Assembly: GCF_964031115.1 (NCBI RefSeq)
Contig: NZ_OZ035006.1
Span: 1,302,001 to 1,366,000, forward strand
Direction: 5' to 3'
DNA length: 64,000 bases
From: Spiroplasma endosymbiont of Clivina fossor
Lineage (GTDB): Bacteria; Bacillota_I; Bacilli_A; Mycoplasmatales; Nriv7
The notes beneath the pieces are model-generated. The model was not told where the DNA came from. It searched no databases and was given only the letters and a program-made list of their open reading frames with translations. The position numbers and the translations under genes were made by a program. Positions 17,701 through 27,564 of this stretch are shown here, piece after piece (positions within the stretch are counted from its first letter, which is position 1; each line of letters starts with the position of its first letter).

Positions 17701-17727
17701 AAGACTGAGATAAAATCAGTCTTTTTT
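17701..17727 (+). terminator. Rho-independent terminator
   Basis: AAGACTGA pairs with TCAGTCTT around a 7-nt loop and is followed by four more T. It occupies the same relative place as the terminator of the SpV1 intergenic regions. Confidence 0.75.
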
Positions 17728-17740
17728 AATTAGGTTAAAA

Positions 17741-17990
17741 TTGTCGTTAACCTTGCTTAGTTTAAGAAAATAATAGCAAAACCAACTAAATAAAACTCTC
17801 CTACTTGGAATGTCGTTAAACCAAGCAAGCGAGGATAAACAAGATAGGGGGGTGGCCGTACCGCTACGACACAATGAGGGCAATTCTTTTAAGCAATATA
17901 AAAGAGTTATCGTGGTTTGGGGATAAATCTTTAACCTGCAATGGTTAAAGGGTAAGTGTTCCACAATAAAAAAATTTAGAAATCTTACTA
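17741..17990 (+). ncRNA. Structured GC-richer leader or non-coding RNA candidate
   Basis: Holds a 14-bp inverted repeat (CTTGCTTAGTTTAA at 17752-17765 with TTAAACCAAGCAAG at 17816-17829, one mismatch), a G6 run and a near-palindrome GTGGCCGTACCGCTAC. The base composition differs clearly from its surroundings. No gene is seen. The GGTGG block corresponds to GGGTGGTCGCC in the SpV1 intergenic region, so this may be the origin or packaging region of a related element. Confidence 0.4.
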
Positions 17991-18010
17991 TTTATAAGGA
18001 GGTTTTGCGA

Positions 18011-18313
18011 GTGTCTTTAAAAGAACTCTGTCAAAAAAAATTAAAAATTAAAGTAAAAAATAAATCAACACTGATTAACAAATGTCAGTGTTATATCAAT
18101 GATTATTTTACAAAATTAACCAAAAACAGAAAAGGTGGTTGATATTATAAAAAATATGCTCGGCATTGTTTAGCAAGGTTAGAATTTATTAATAAACAAA
18201 AAATAAATGCTAAACTTTGATTTTTAACTTTGCAATGCCAAAATAATCACCAAATTATTAAAAAATTAATTTTTGAACAAAATAAATGGAAAATTATTAA
18301 TATCAAAAATTAG
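18011..18313 (+). CDS. Small basic protein p100 of a virus-like element
   Basis: A 100-residue, strongly basic protein (KELCQKKLKIKVKNK at the N-terminus) with several Cys and aromatic residues and no membrane segment. GTG at 18011 is chosen because a strong AAGGAGG lies 8 bp upstream; two TGA codons are Trp. I do not recognise the family. It sits between two blocks that match separate parts of the SpV1 intergenic region, as if inserted into that region. A nucleic-acid-binding role is plausible from charge only. Confidence 0.6.
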
Positions 18314-18330
18314 TAAAAATGTATATATAG

Positions 18331-18470
18331 ATGTAAGAAGTTTAACAAAGTGGTCAAGCTGGAACACTAAAAAATAAACGAAGTGGGTGGATATTTGTAA
18401 GGTTAATCAACTAATTAAATTAGTACTACATGGGGCAGAAGAGTAGTCGCAAGTGATTAACAAAACCAAT
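18331..18470 (+). other. Conserved viral-type non-coding block
   Basis: GAAGTTTAAC and GTGGGTGGATA here parallel GAAGTTTACC and ATGGGTGGATT of the SpV1 intergenic region. No gene is visible. G-rich for its surroundings. Confidence 0.4.
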
Positions 18471-18529
18471 GCCTAAGAAAAACTATGCCTAAAAGAGAAA
18501 AAACAATAAAGTTATCTAACAAATAATTA

Positions 18530-18721
18530 GTGAAAAACAAAAAAATAAATGAAGAAAAGAAAATATATATGCTTGAAAATAATATTAAAAATACGATTAG
18601 CGATTTAATTAACGAAATTAAAACAACAACAGAAAATAATTTAAGTAATTTAGAACAAATTATGGAAGCTTTAATTGATAAAGTTAACAATATTGAAAAT
18701 ATTTTAAATCAAATAAGATAA
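18530..18721 (+). CDS. Short coiled-coil protein
   Basis: A 63-residue protein with GTG start, made almost wholly of a heptad-patterned helix rich in Lys, Glu, Asn and Ile (LINEIKTTTENNLSNLEQIM). No membrane segment. A terminator follows 10 bp after the stop. Family not recognised; the length suggests an oligomerising accessory protein. The ribosome site is weak, so the start is uncertain. Confidence 0.5.
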   Translation: MKNKKINEEKKIYMLENNIKNTISDLINEIKTTTENNLSNLEQIMEALIDKVNNIENILNQIR

Positions 18722-18730
18722 AAAAAATTA

Positions 18731-18764
18731 AACCAACTATTTATTAAAATTAGTTGGTTTTTTA
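18731..18764 (+). terminator. Rho-independent terminator
   Basis: AACCAACTA pairs with TAGTTGGTT and is followed by TTTTTAT, right after the coiled-coil gene. Confidence 0.8.
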
Positions 18765-18801
18765 TTTCTGATAAATAAAAAAAGAAAGGAGATGAAAAAA
18801 T

Positions 18802-18918
18802 ATGTCTGAAAATACTTTTATTAAATGCAAAAAATGTGAAACACCAAAGCAGTTTCACAAAATTAACCATCGTGAAAAAACAGAATGATTTGAAGATGTT
18901 TATTATACTGAATATTAA
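18802..18918 (+). CDS. 38-residue zinc-knuckle-like protein
   Basis: Tiny protein with one CxxC pair (KCKKCETP) near the N-terminus and an acidic, aromatic tail (WFEDVYYTEY). A very good AAAGGAGATG site precedes the ATG, which supports translation. One TGA is Trp. With a single CxxC it might bind zinc as a dimer. Not recognised. Confidence 0.5.
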
Positions 18919-19038
18919 AATTTTAGTTTTTTAAAACTTAATATTTTATAAAATAGACGACGATTGTAAATATTTATGATACAGCAATAATTATTTTTTT
19001 TCGAAAAATAATTATATTGGAAATGAGGGTTTTAAATA

Positions 19039-19103
19039 ATGAATATAACAGAATCAATTAAATTTGACAAACTACAAGAAGAAAACGAAACACTTAAAAA
19101 AAG
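19039..19103 (+). pseudogene. 5' end of an unknown gene cut by IS256
   Basis: ATG with upstream GAGGGT opens a frame (MNITESIKFDKLQEENETLK) that looks like the start of a coiled-coil protein. After about 22 codons it is interrupted by the IS256 end at 19104. The rest is not found in the window. Confidence 0.45.
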
Positions 19104-19178
19104 GGGACTGTACAATTAACTGTGTCTCTAAGTAATTAACTTAAATTCACTCTGTCCTCAAATTTTATCATTAAATGT

Positions 19179-20499
19179 GGGACTGTACAATTAACTGTGT
19201 CTCTAAGTAATTAACTTAAATTCACTCTGTCCTCAAATTTTATCATTAAATGTGAAATTGCACTACCCCAATTTTGAATTGGCATCGTTCATTTCTTAAC
19301 CATATTTTGAAATGCTAAATAAAATATTTTAAAAACTGATGCGTCATTAGGAAAAATCTTTTTATTCTTAATGACTTTTCTTAATTGACTATTAACAGAT
19401 TCAATCGCATTAGTTGTGTAAATAATTCTTCTAAATTCCTGAGGATATTCAAGAAAAATTATTAAATTATTTCAGTTATTTTTTCATGATTTAGTAATTT
19501 GTGGATACTTTTTATTTCATTTTTCTGAAAAATGATCTAAAGCAATTAACGCTATTTCTTCATTAATTGCTGTATAAATTGATTTTAAATCATTAGCTAC
19601 AAGTTTGCGATCTTTGTAAGGAACAAATTTTAAACTATTGCGAATTTGATGAACAATGCATAATTGATGCTGTGTTTTTGGGAAAACAGCTTCTATTGCA
19701 TCAGACATCCCAGTTAAATTATCACTACAAGCAACAAGAATATCTTGTAACCCACGATTTTTCATTTCCGTAAGATTATTAAGTCAAAATTTGGCTCCCT
19801 CATTCTCACTAATTCACATTCCTAAAATATCTTTTAAACCATCTAAATTAATTCCTAAGGCAAGATAAACTGCTTTATTTATTATTCGTTTATCTTGCTT
19901 TACTTTAACAACAATACAATCAAAATAAACAATCGGATAAATCTTCTCTAAAGGTTTAGTTTGTCACATTTTAACTTCTTCAATAACATCATCAGTTATT
20001 TGACTAATTAAACTTTCTGAAATTTCTGCTCCGTGATAGAATTCTTGCAATTGTGCTTTGATATCAGAAATTGTCATTCCTCTTGCATATAAAGAAATTA
20101 CTTTTTGATCAAAGTTATCAAATCTTCTTTGTCTTTTTGGAATAATTACTGGTTCAAAAGTACTATTTCGATCTCTTGGTACATCAATTGCGATTGAACC
20201 ATTTTTAGTAATAATGGTTTTTTGTGTGTTGCCATTTCTTTTATTATGATTCTCATCAGTTTCAAGATAATCTTTAATTTCCGTATTTAACATTCGTTCA
20301 GTTAATTTTTTGGTAAATTCCTGAAAAATAGTATTGCCTTTAAATAAATCTTGTGGATTATCAATATTTTCTAAAAAATAATCAACAACTTTATCAATTG
20401 CGTCAGGTTCTTTTTTTATTTTTTTTGTCATTTTCTGCTCTCCTTCTTTTAAGTATAATTCAGAATGAATTATCGAGACACAGAATTTTGGACAGGCTC
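19179..20499 (-). mobile_element. IS256-family element (i), intact
   Basis: A 1321-bp element with imperfect inverted ends (GGGACTGTACAA and GAGCCTGTCCAA). Exact 8-bp duplication TTAAATGT at 19171-19178 and 20500-20507. Inserted into the 3' end of another IS256 copy. Confidence 0.9.
19211..20431 (-). CDS. IS256-family (mutator-type) transposase
   Basis: A 406-residue transposase. It shows the family order: N-terminal DNA-binding region with the [14 protein letters not shown] helix-turn-helix, first catalytic Asp in YFDCIVVKV, second in [17 protein letters not shown], and the last acidic residue in TTNAIESVN. Several Trp codons are TGA. AAGGAGAGCAG precedes the ATG. Nearly the same protein is encoded at 40496-41716 and 42275-43495. 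Confidence 0.92.
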
Positions 20500-21141
20500 T
20501 TAAATGTGAAATTGCACTACCCCGATTTTGAATTGGCATCGTTCATTTCTTAACCATATTTTGAAATGCTAAATAAAATATTTTAAAAACTGATGCATCA
20601 TTAGGAAAAATCTTTTTATTCTTAATGACTTTTCTTAGTTGACTATTAACAGATTCAATCGCATTAGTTGTGTAAATAATCCTTCTAAATTCTTGAGGAT
20701 ATTCAAGAAAAATTATTAAATTATTTCAGTTATTTTTTCATGATTTAGTAATTTGTGGATACTTTTTATTTCATTTTTCTGAAAAATGATCTAAAGCAAC
20801 TAGCGCTATTTCTTCATTAATTGCTGTATAAATTGATTTTAAATCATTAGCTACAAGTTTGCGATCTTTGTAAGGGACAAATTTTAAACTATTACGAATT
20901 TGATGAACGATGCATAATTGGTGGGTGCTGTGTTTTTGGGAACACAGCTTCTATTGCATCAGACATTCCAGTTAAATTATCGCTACAAGCAACAAGAATA
21001 TCTTGTAAGCCACGATTTTTCATTTCCGTAAGATTATTAAGTCAAAATTTGGCTCCCTCATTCTCGCTAATTCACATTCCTAAAATATCTTTTAAACCAT
21101 CTAAATTAATTCCTAAGGCAAGATAAACTGCTTTATTTATT

Positions 21142-22209
21142 AGACTTCTTGCAAAATTAATTTAAAATATAATTGAATTGTTGTTTTTAATAAAAAGGTG
21201 GAATTTAAATGAAATTTAAAAAAAATAATCAAATAAGTGATAAAAATTTTTTAAGATTAACTGGTATTAAACATACTACTTTTAATAAAATGCTAGAAAT
21301 TTTAAAAATAGAAGAATTAAAAAAGAGATTTCGTCGCGGAAGAACCAATAAATTATCATTAGAAAATCGTATTTTAATGACTTTAGAATATTGAAGAGAA
21401 TATAGAACTTATTTTCATATTGCAAAAAGTTATGATATTAGTGAAAGTAGTTGTTATAGAAATATCAAATGAATTGAAGACACTTTAATAAAACACCCTA
21501 ATTTTCAACAACTTACTGGTCAAAAATCACTATTAAAAGATTATTTCAAAGATAAGACTGTTATAATTGATGTAACTGAAAGCCAAATCCAACGCCCAAA
21601 AAAAGACAAAAACAGCACTACTCAGGAAAAAAGAAAAAACACACAATAAAAACACAAGTTATAATTGAAAAAGATAGTAAAAAAATTATTAGTTCTGATT
21701 TTTCTTATGGTAAAAACCATGACTTTAAAATTTTAAAAGATTCAAAAATTAAATTTTTACCAGAAACAACTGTTTTAGTGGATTTAGGTTATCAAGGCAT
21801 ACAAAAAATTAATCATAATGTTTTAATTCCTAAAAGAAAATCAAAGAAAAACCCTTTAAATAAAGAAGAAAAGCAAAATAATGAGCGAATTTCAAAAATG
21901 AGAATTGTTATTGAAAATGTTTTTGCTATACTTAAAAAATTTAAAATTATTAGTGAAAAATATCGAAATCGTAGAAAAAGATTTGCTTTAAGATTTAATT
22001 TAATAGCTTCAATTTATAATTTACAACTATTAGTTTAAATATATTTGATAATTTAAAATTTCAGTCTTTTTTTATTGTAAATAATAATTTTTATTATGTT
22101 TTAATGACAAAATATTTGTAAAAATAATCTAAAAATTATTTTAATAACACTTTTATATTTATTTTAAATTTAAAAATTATAATTATCATATTAATTTTGC
22201 AAGAAGTCT
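21142..22209 (+). mobile_element. IS5-family element, copy 2
   Basis: A 1068-bp element inside IS256 (ii); duplication ATT at 21139-21141 and 22210-22212 matches the uninterrupted IS256 sequence. Ends AGACTTCTTGC and complement. Confidence 0.9.
21209..22038 (+). CDS. IS5-family transposase made by -1 frameshift (copy 2)
   Basis: The upstream frame (21209-21649, 146 residues) holds a helix-turn-helix (LSLENRILMTLEYWREYRTY) and the first catalytic Asp (IIDVTES). The second frame, -1 relative to it, ends at 22038 and holds VDLGYQG with the second Asp and RIVIENVFAILKKFK with the catalytic Glu. Two A-rich slippery heptamers lie in the overlap: A-AAA-AAA at 21598-21604 and A-AAA-AAC at 21634-21640. 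The fusion would have about 276 residues. Domains match the HTH_Tnp_4 plus DDE_Tnp_4 layout. Confidence 0.88.
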
Positions 22210-22849
22210 ATTATTCGTTTATCTTGCTTTACTTTAACAACAATACAATCAAAATAAACAATCAGATAAATCTTCTCTAAAGGTTTAGTTTGTCACATTT
22301 TAACTTCTTCAATAACATCATCAGTTATTTGACTAATTAAACTTTCTGAAATTTCTGCTCCGTGATAGAATTCTTGCAATTGTGCTTTGATATCAGAAAT
22401 TGTCATTCCTCTTGCATATAAAGAAATTACTTTTTGATCAAAGTTATCAAATCTTCTTTGTCTTTTCGGAATAATTACTGGTTCAAAAGTACTATTTCGA
22501 TCTCTTGGTACATCAATTGCGATTGAACCATTTTTAGTAAAAATGGTTTTTTGTGTGTTGCCATTTCTTTTATTATGATTCTCATCAGTTTCAAGATAAT
22601 CTTTAATTTCCGTATTTAACATTCGTTCAGTTAATTTTTTGGTAAATTCCTGAAAAATAGTATTGCCTTTAAATAAATCTTGTGGATTATCAATATTTTC
22701 TAAAAAATAATCAACAACTTTATCAATTGCATCAGGTTCTTTTTTTTATTTTTTTTTTTTTTGTCATTTTCTGTTCTCCTTCGTTTAAGTATAATTCAGA
22801 ATGAATTATCGAGACACAGAATTTTGGACAGGCCCAACTTGGTGTGTGT

Positions 22850-23276
22850 GTAGCTAATGATTTAAAATCAATTTATACAGCAATTAATGAAGAAATAGCG
22901 CTAGTTGCTTTAGATCATTTTTCAGAAAAATGAAATAAAAAGTATCCACAAATTACTAAATCATGAAAAAATAACTGAAATAATTTAATAATTTTTCTTG
23001 AATATCCTCAAGAATTTAGAAAGATTATTTACACAACTAATGCGATTGAATCTGTTAATAGTCAACTAAGAAAAGTCATTAAGAATAAAAAGATTTTTCC
23101 TAATGACGCATCAGTTTTTAAAATATTTTATTTAGCATTTCAAAATATGGTTAAGAAATGAACGATGCCAATTCAAAATTGGGGTAGTGCAATTTCACAT
23201 TTAATGATAAAATTTGAGGACAGAGTGAATTTAAGTTAATTACTTAAAGACACAGTTAATTTAATTGTACAGTCCC
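22850..23276 (+). pseudogene. IS256 transposase 3' fragment (iii)
   Basis: The C-terminal third of the transposase, from the segment VANDLKSIY to the stop near 23237, plus the terminal repeat ending CAGTCCC. It lies opposite and adjacent to IS256 (ii), separated by 14 bp (AACTTGGTGTGTGT). Confidence 0.85.
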
Positions 23277-23289
23277 TTTTATTTATCTA

Positions 23290-24114
23290 TTAACCTGAAC
23301 TTACATACAACGAACACGGATTATCACGAACAATCTTTTTCATTATTTGATAAAGCGCTTCCATATCATGATTTATAAAAAGACTTGTAAGATTTTTAGC
23401 ACTAGTTTTTGTTTTTTTAACAATTTCTAATTCATTTAATACTTTTTGATTAATAATTTCATTATCTTTCAAAGCAAAATTAATACTACCATCCTCAATA
23501 TAAAAATCAATAATATTTTTCAATCGCCCTAAGCAAGCAATAATATCTTGCCCAATTCGTAATAACTGATAATGCTTCTTATAACTATTAGCCTGTTCAC
23601 AAACTTGATTAGCAATTTCCTTTTCTGTTGTACTACTAAAAATATCATTTAAAACCAAAAAATCCATTTTTCTTTTTTTTCGTAAAGCAACTAAAAATTC
23701 AAGCAAAATTTGTTGCTTTTTTTCACTTAATATTTTTCATAAATTACTATCAATTGAAGTTTGTTCATCGATACGATGACAGTGATATACCGTATTAATT
23801 AATTTATATTTATAAAATCCCATTTCACAACTAACAACTTTATAATTTTCATTATGAAATTTATCTTTTAAAATATATTTATGAACTAAAATCCAATCAC
23901 ACTTTTTTAACTTTTTAATAATATTAAAAGTAAACTCATTTAAAGCAATAGTTAAATAAGATTCATCATTAATTTTATGTTCTGAAATATAAAGTCATTT
24001 AATTTTATGCAAAGTTTGTTTATCTATTGTCTTAACAAAAGGCTTAACAACTTGATCAATAGAAACATTGGTTTTAACTAAAATTAAAAAACTATCAATA
24101 CTATTTTTATCCAT
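23290..24114 (-). CDS. Conserved-looking hypothetical protein, 274 residues
   Basis: A soluble protein with alternating charged helices, several Cys and no signal or membrane segment. It lies 41 bp after deoD on the same strand and is probably the last gene of the nucleoside operon. One TGA is Trp (DSNLWKIL). I do not recognise its family. Context suggests a role linked to nucleoside metabolism, but the sequence alone does not show it. A GAGGGG site is 12-13 bp before the ATG. Confidence 0.7.
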
Positions 24115-24155
24115 TAGTTTGAGAAACCCCTCTTTATAAAAATTCCCCTTTTTCT

Positions 24156-24881
24156 TTAAACATCTTGTTTATAAAAATTAACTGCTGTTTTTAAAGCTAA
24201 CATCATCATCTTATCAAATGATTGTTCGCGTTCTTCACTCGTAGTAGCCTCTTTTGTTACTAACGAATCAGATACAGTTAAAATACATCCTGCTTGCTTA
24301 TTTAACACTTTTGCATTAGCAAATAACGCAAAAGTTTCCATTTCTACAGCAATAGTTTGTTTTTCACTTAAAAATCTTTTATATTCTTCAAAATTTTTAC
24401 GATAAAAAACATCAGAACAATGTACCCTTCCAGATATGATGTTAATATTTTTATCACTTGCTGTTTTTTTAATTAATTCATAAATATTAGAATTGGCTTC
24501 AATAATATCACCATTTGTTGCACCAACAATTTTAGCATAATTATTTTCACCATACACCGAACTTACATTAATAACATCATATAGTTTTAACTTTTCGTCA
24601 TATGCACCTGCACTTCCAATTCTAATAATTACATCAACATCATAAAATTTAAATAATTCATATGAGTAAATGCCAATTGAAGGACAACCCATACCACTAC
24701 CAGCAATAGTTATTCTTTTCCCTTCATATATTCCTGTATACATTAACATATTACGAACACTATTTACTAATTGCACATCTTGTAAATAATTTGTTGCAAT
24801 ATATTTTGCTCTAATTGGATCTCCCGGCATTAAAACTATTGGGGCAATGTCCTCTTTTTTAGCACTAATATGTGGCGTCAT
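24156..24881 (-). CDS. deoD: Purine nucleoside phosphorylase, DeoD type
   Basis: A 241-residue phosphorylase that splits purine (deoxy)nucleosides into base and (deoxy)ribose 1-phosphate. Motifs: PIVLMPGDPIRAKYIA at the N-terminus, GSGMGCPSIGIY, IRIGSAGA, the substrate-binding VEMETFALFA, and SDSLV with the catalytic Asp. Length is typical. It follows the nucleoside ABC transporter genes, so uptake and cleavage of nucleosides are encoded together, as expected for a purine auxotroph. Confidence 0.96.
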   Translation of the reverse strand: MTPHISAKKEDIAPIVLMPGDPIRAKYIATNYLQDVQLVNSVRNMLMYTGIYEGKRITIAGSGMGCPSIGIYSYELFKFYDVDVIIRIGSAGAYDEKLKLYDVINVSSVYGENNYAKIVGATNGDIIEANSNIYELIKKTASDKNINIISGRVHCSDVFYRKNFEEYKRFLSEKQTIAVEMETFALFANAKVLNKQAGCILTVSDSLVTKEATTSEEREQSFDKMMMLALKTAVNFYKQDV

Positions 24882-24953
24882 TCTTTTACTCCTCTTTATA
24901 TTTTAATATCATTATTATACCATTTTTTAATATTAATAATTACTCATCAAAAA

Positions 24954-25886
24954 CTAACAACTATCCACTGAATAATTTATTCCTAAAGCATTTGGCGCAC
25001 CCGTAATTTTTTTATTATAAATAAACCGAAAAATTAATAATGATACTAATGGTGACAAGTAAATTAATGATTTTAACAATTGGGGATTAATATGTTTAGT
25101 AATATCAGGAACAGCAGCAGCTTCATATGTTAACTGAATTACATATCCTAAAATAAATGAACTTAATATAATAAACCATCCATTTCAACGGGCCAGAATC
25201 ATAATTGCAATAGCAATAAAACCATAGCCTCCTGCTGTGGGCATAAAAATATTTTGGGTTATCACATATAATGAACCACTTAATCCCGCTAAAGCTCCTG
25301 AAATTGTAATCGCAACAAATTTATAACAAATAACATTAATCCCCACAGATTCACTAGCTCAAGGATTTTCGCCAACTGATTTTAAACGCAAACCAAACTT
25401 ACTAAAAACTAATAAGCAAATAATAGCAATTACAATAATTAAAATAATAAACGGATAAAAAATTAAACTATCTATTTTTCAAGGAATATATTGAATATTA
25501 CTTGAAATATTAGCACGATTATTTAATAATGTTGCTCCCATCGCAGCAATAGCAGAGCCAGCAACATTAACAACTGTCCCAGAAATAATATGATTAATTT
25601 TAAATTTTAATACCATTAGTGAATGAAGCAACGATATTATCATTCCAAAAAGAATGCCAACAATAATTGCTATTACTGCCAAATGATGATTATTTAAATT
25701 ATTAACATCATAATGACGATAAGTAACTAATGAATAACCAAAACCAGCAAACACCATTTGCCCTTCCAAACCAATATTAATTACACCTGCTCGCTCAGAA
25801 ATTAAAGCAGCAATAGCAGTAATCACAAAAATACTAATTAAAGGTAGTCCACTTATTAAAGAAGTTCCAAAAACTGAATTAAGCAT
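24954..25886 (-). CDS. Nucleoside ABC transporter permease (NupQ/BmpD-like)
   Basis: A 310-residue permease with about eight to nine membrane segments of the branched-chain-type permease family used by BMP nucleoside transporters. The motif SERAGVINIGLEGQM near residue 30 and GENPWASESVGI (the contact loop to the ATPase) are characteristic. The start overlaps the end of the preceding permease gene by 8 bp. One of two permeases; normal length, unlike its partner. Confidence 0.9.
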
Positions 25887-27564
25887 CTTTCTTTACCTCC
25901 TTCGTTATTTCTTCAATTAAAGTCTTCTTACTAATAAATTGCGATGCATTTCTTAATTGTGATTTTGTCAGTTTTTGCAATTGTGATTTATAATATCATC
26001 TTTGAAACAATGAAAGCTTAGATTTATTAATTATTTTATTTAAGTCTAAGATCTTTTTTTCTTTTGCTTCATAACTGTTTTCATATACATCAATTACTAA
26101 TGTCATATTATTATTATGCAATTTTAAAATTAGTTTTTGTTTAATTAAAATAATTTTTTTTGTTAAACCGATAATTTTATTTTCTTTACTATTCAACTTT
26201 TTAATTTTTATTTTGTCTTCTTTAAAAAAATGCTTTGCAAAATTAATTTTTTGTTCTGATATTTCTTCATATTCTTTTCAATATTCAATAATATTCATTT
26301 CTTTATTAACATTAATTAATAACTTTTGCGATAAAAATAATGCATGATTTCTCATAAAAATAAGTTTTAATCAATTTCTAGTATGAGCTTCAAAATATTC
26401 ATAATAAATATCAATTTTATTTAAAAGATAATAAATTTCAAGTTGAATAAAATCTTTAAATCGTAAAAACTTTAAATACCACCTATTAATTCCATGATAA
26501 CTATACGGTAATCTCAGTTGTCTTCTAGCCATTAATTGTAAATATCACTTTGTTATTTTTGATTTTGGTTTAACTAAAAAATATGTTCCTAAAGCAATTG
26601 ATAATAAGGAAATAGCAATAATCGTCTCAACAATTTCTTTATTACCTAACATAACAACTTTTTGAGCATACACAGCACTAACAAATAATGCTGAAAAAAT
26701 AATACCAATAAAACTATTATTTGCTAATAACGCCACAGTAATACCATCAAAACCAATATTTAATGGAATAGATTGTACGGGTAAAAACCGTACCATACCA
26801 TAGTAATAAACAAAACCAGCAATTCCAGCAACACACGAAGAAATTAACATTGTATAAATTACAATTTTATTATACTTAACGCCAGCATACTTTGTAGCCA
26901 AAGGATTACTACCACTAATTTTAATTTTATATCCTAAACTAGTAAATTTAAAAATAAATCAAAAACCAGCAATTAAAATTATTGTAATAAAAATCCCTAT
27001 ATTAAAAGGCGAAGTAACAATTTCCTTTAAATTTAAATTTATTAATAAGTGACTAGGAAAACCAATTGATGCGCCATTAGTTTCAAGAGCAGGCCCACTT
27101 TCTAAAACAAATTGATAAAAATATAAGGCCACTCAATTTAGCATTATCGTTGCAACAACTTCATGAATATTAGCATAAACTTTTAATACTGCCGTAAGTA
27201 ATCCTAGTGCCATTGCTGATAATATACAAATTATAAAGACAAAGAAAGGATTTAAAGCATCAGCATCACCTCAACTCAAAGCAATATAAGACATCACTCC
27301 AGCAAACATCATTTGTCCTGAAACACCAATATTAAATATTCCACCTCTAAATCCAATTGCAACAGCAATTCCTACTAAACCATAAACAGAAAAATATCCT
27401 AAAAAATCTAAAAATGCATTTTTACTACGAAAATTACCTCATAGTAAATCACCAATTTTATATGTTGCTAATGGATCATTACTAATTAATAAAAGGAATA
27501 ATCCAATAACAAAAGCTACTATAATTGATAATATGGGAAAAAATATTTTTTTATATTTACTCAT
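25879..27564 (-). CDS. Nucleoside ABC transporter permease with long lysine-rich tail
   Basis: A 561-residue protein. Residues 1-350 are a NupP/BmpC-like permease with multiple membrane spans, FRGGIFNIGVSGQM near residue 75 and the coupling loop SGSNPLATKYAGV. The family normally stops there. Here about 200 more residues follow, soluble, very rich in Lys, Asn and Ile, with long helical and coiled-coil-like stretches (YSYHGINRWYLKFLRFKDFI onwards). Its start overlaps the ATPase stop (ATGAGTAA). The tail should lie in the cytoplasm near the ATPase. Confidence 0.88.

Larger units (their letters stand above)
19104..22835 (-). mobile_element. IS256-family element (ii), split by two other elements
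   Basis: Outer ends are GGGACTGTACAA at 19104 and CAGGCCC at 22835. It is interrupted by a second IS256 (19179-20499) with 8-bp duplication TTAAATGT and by an IS5 element (21142-22209) with duplication ATT. Its own transposase also carries indels (around 20920-20945) and a longer A run behind the start codon, so it was already dead. Confidence 0.85.

Noticed and set aside
17716-17964. Minus-strand 82-codon frame in the structured region
   Set aside because: Runs through the hairpins and the G6 run, has no ribosome site, and codon use is atypical. Interpreted as non-coding.
18457-18690. Very hydrophobic minus-strand frame
   Set aside because: Complement of the Lys/Asn-rich coiled-coil gene, a common artefact in AT-rich DNA.
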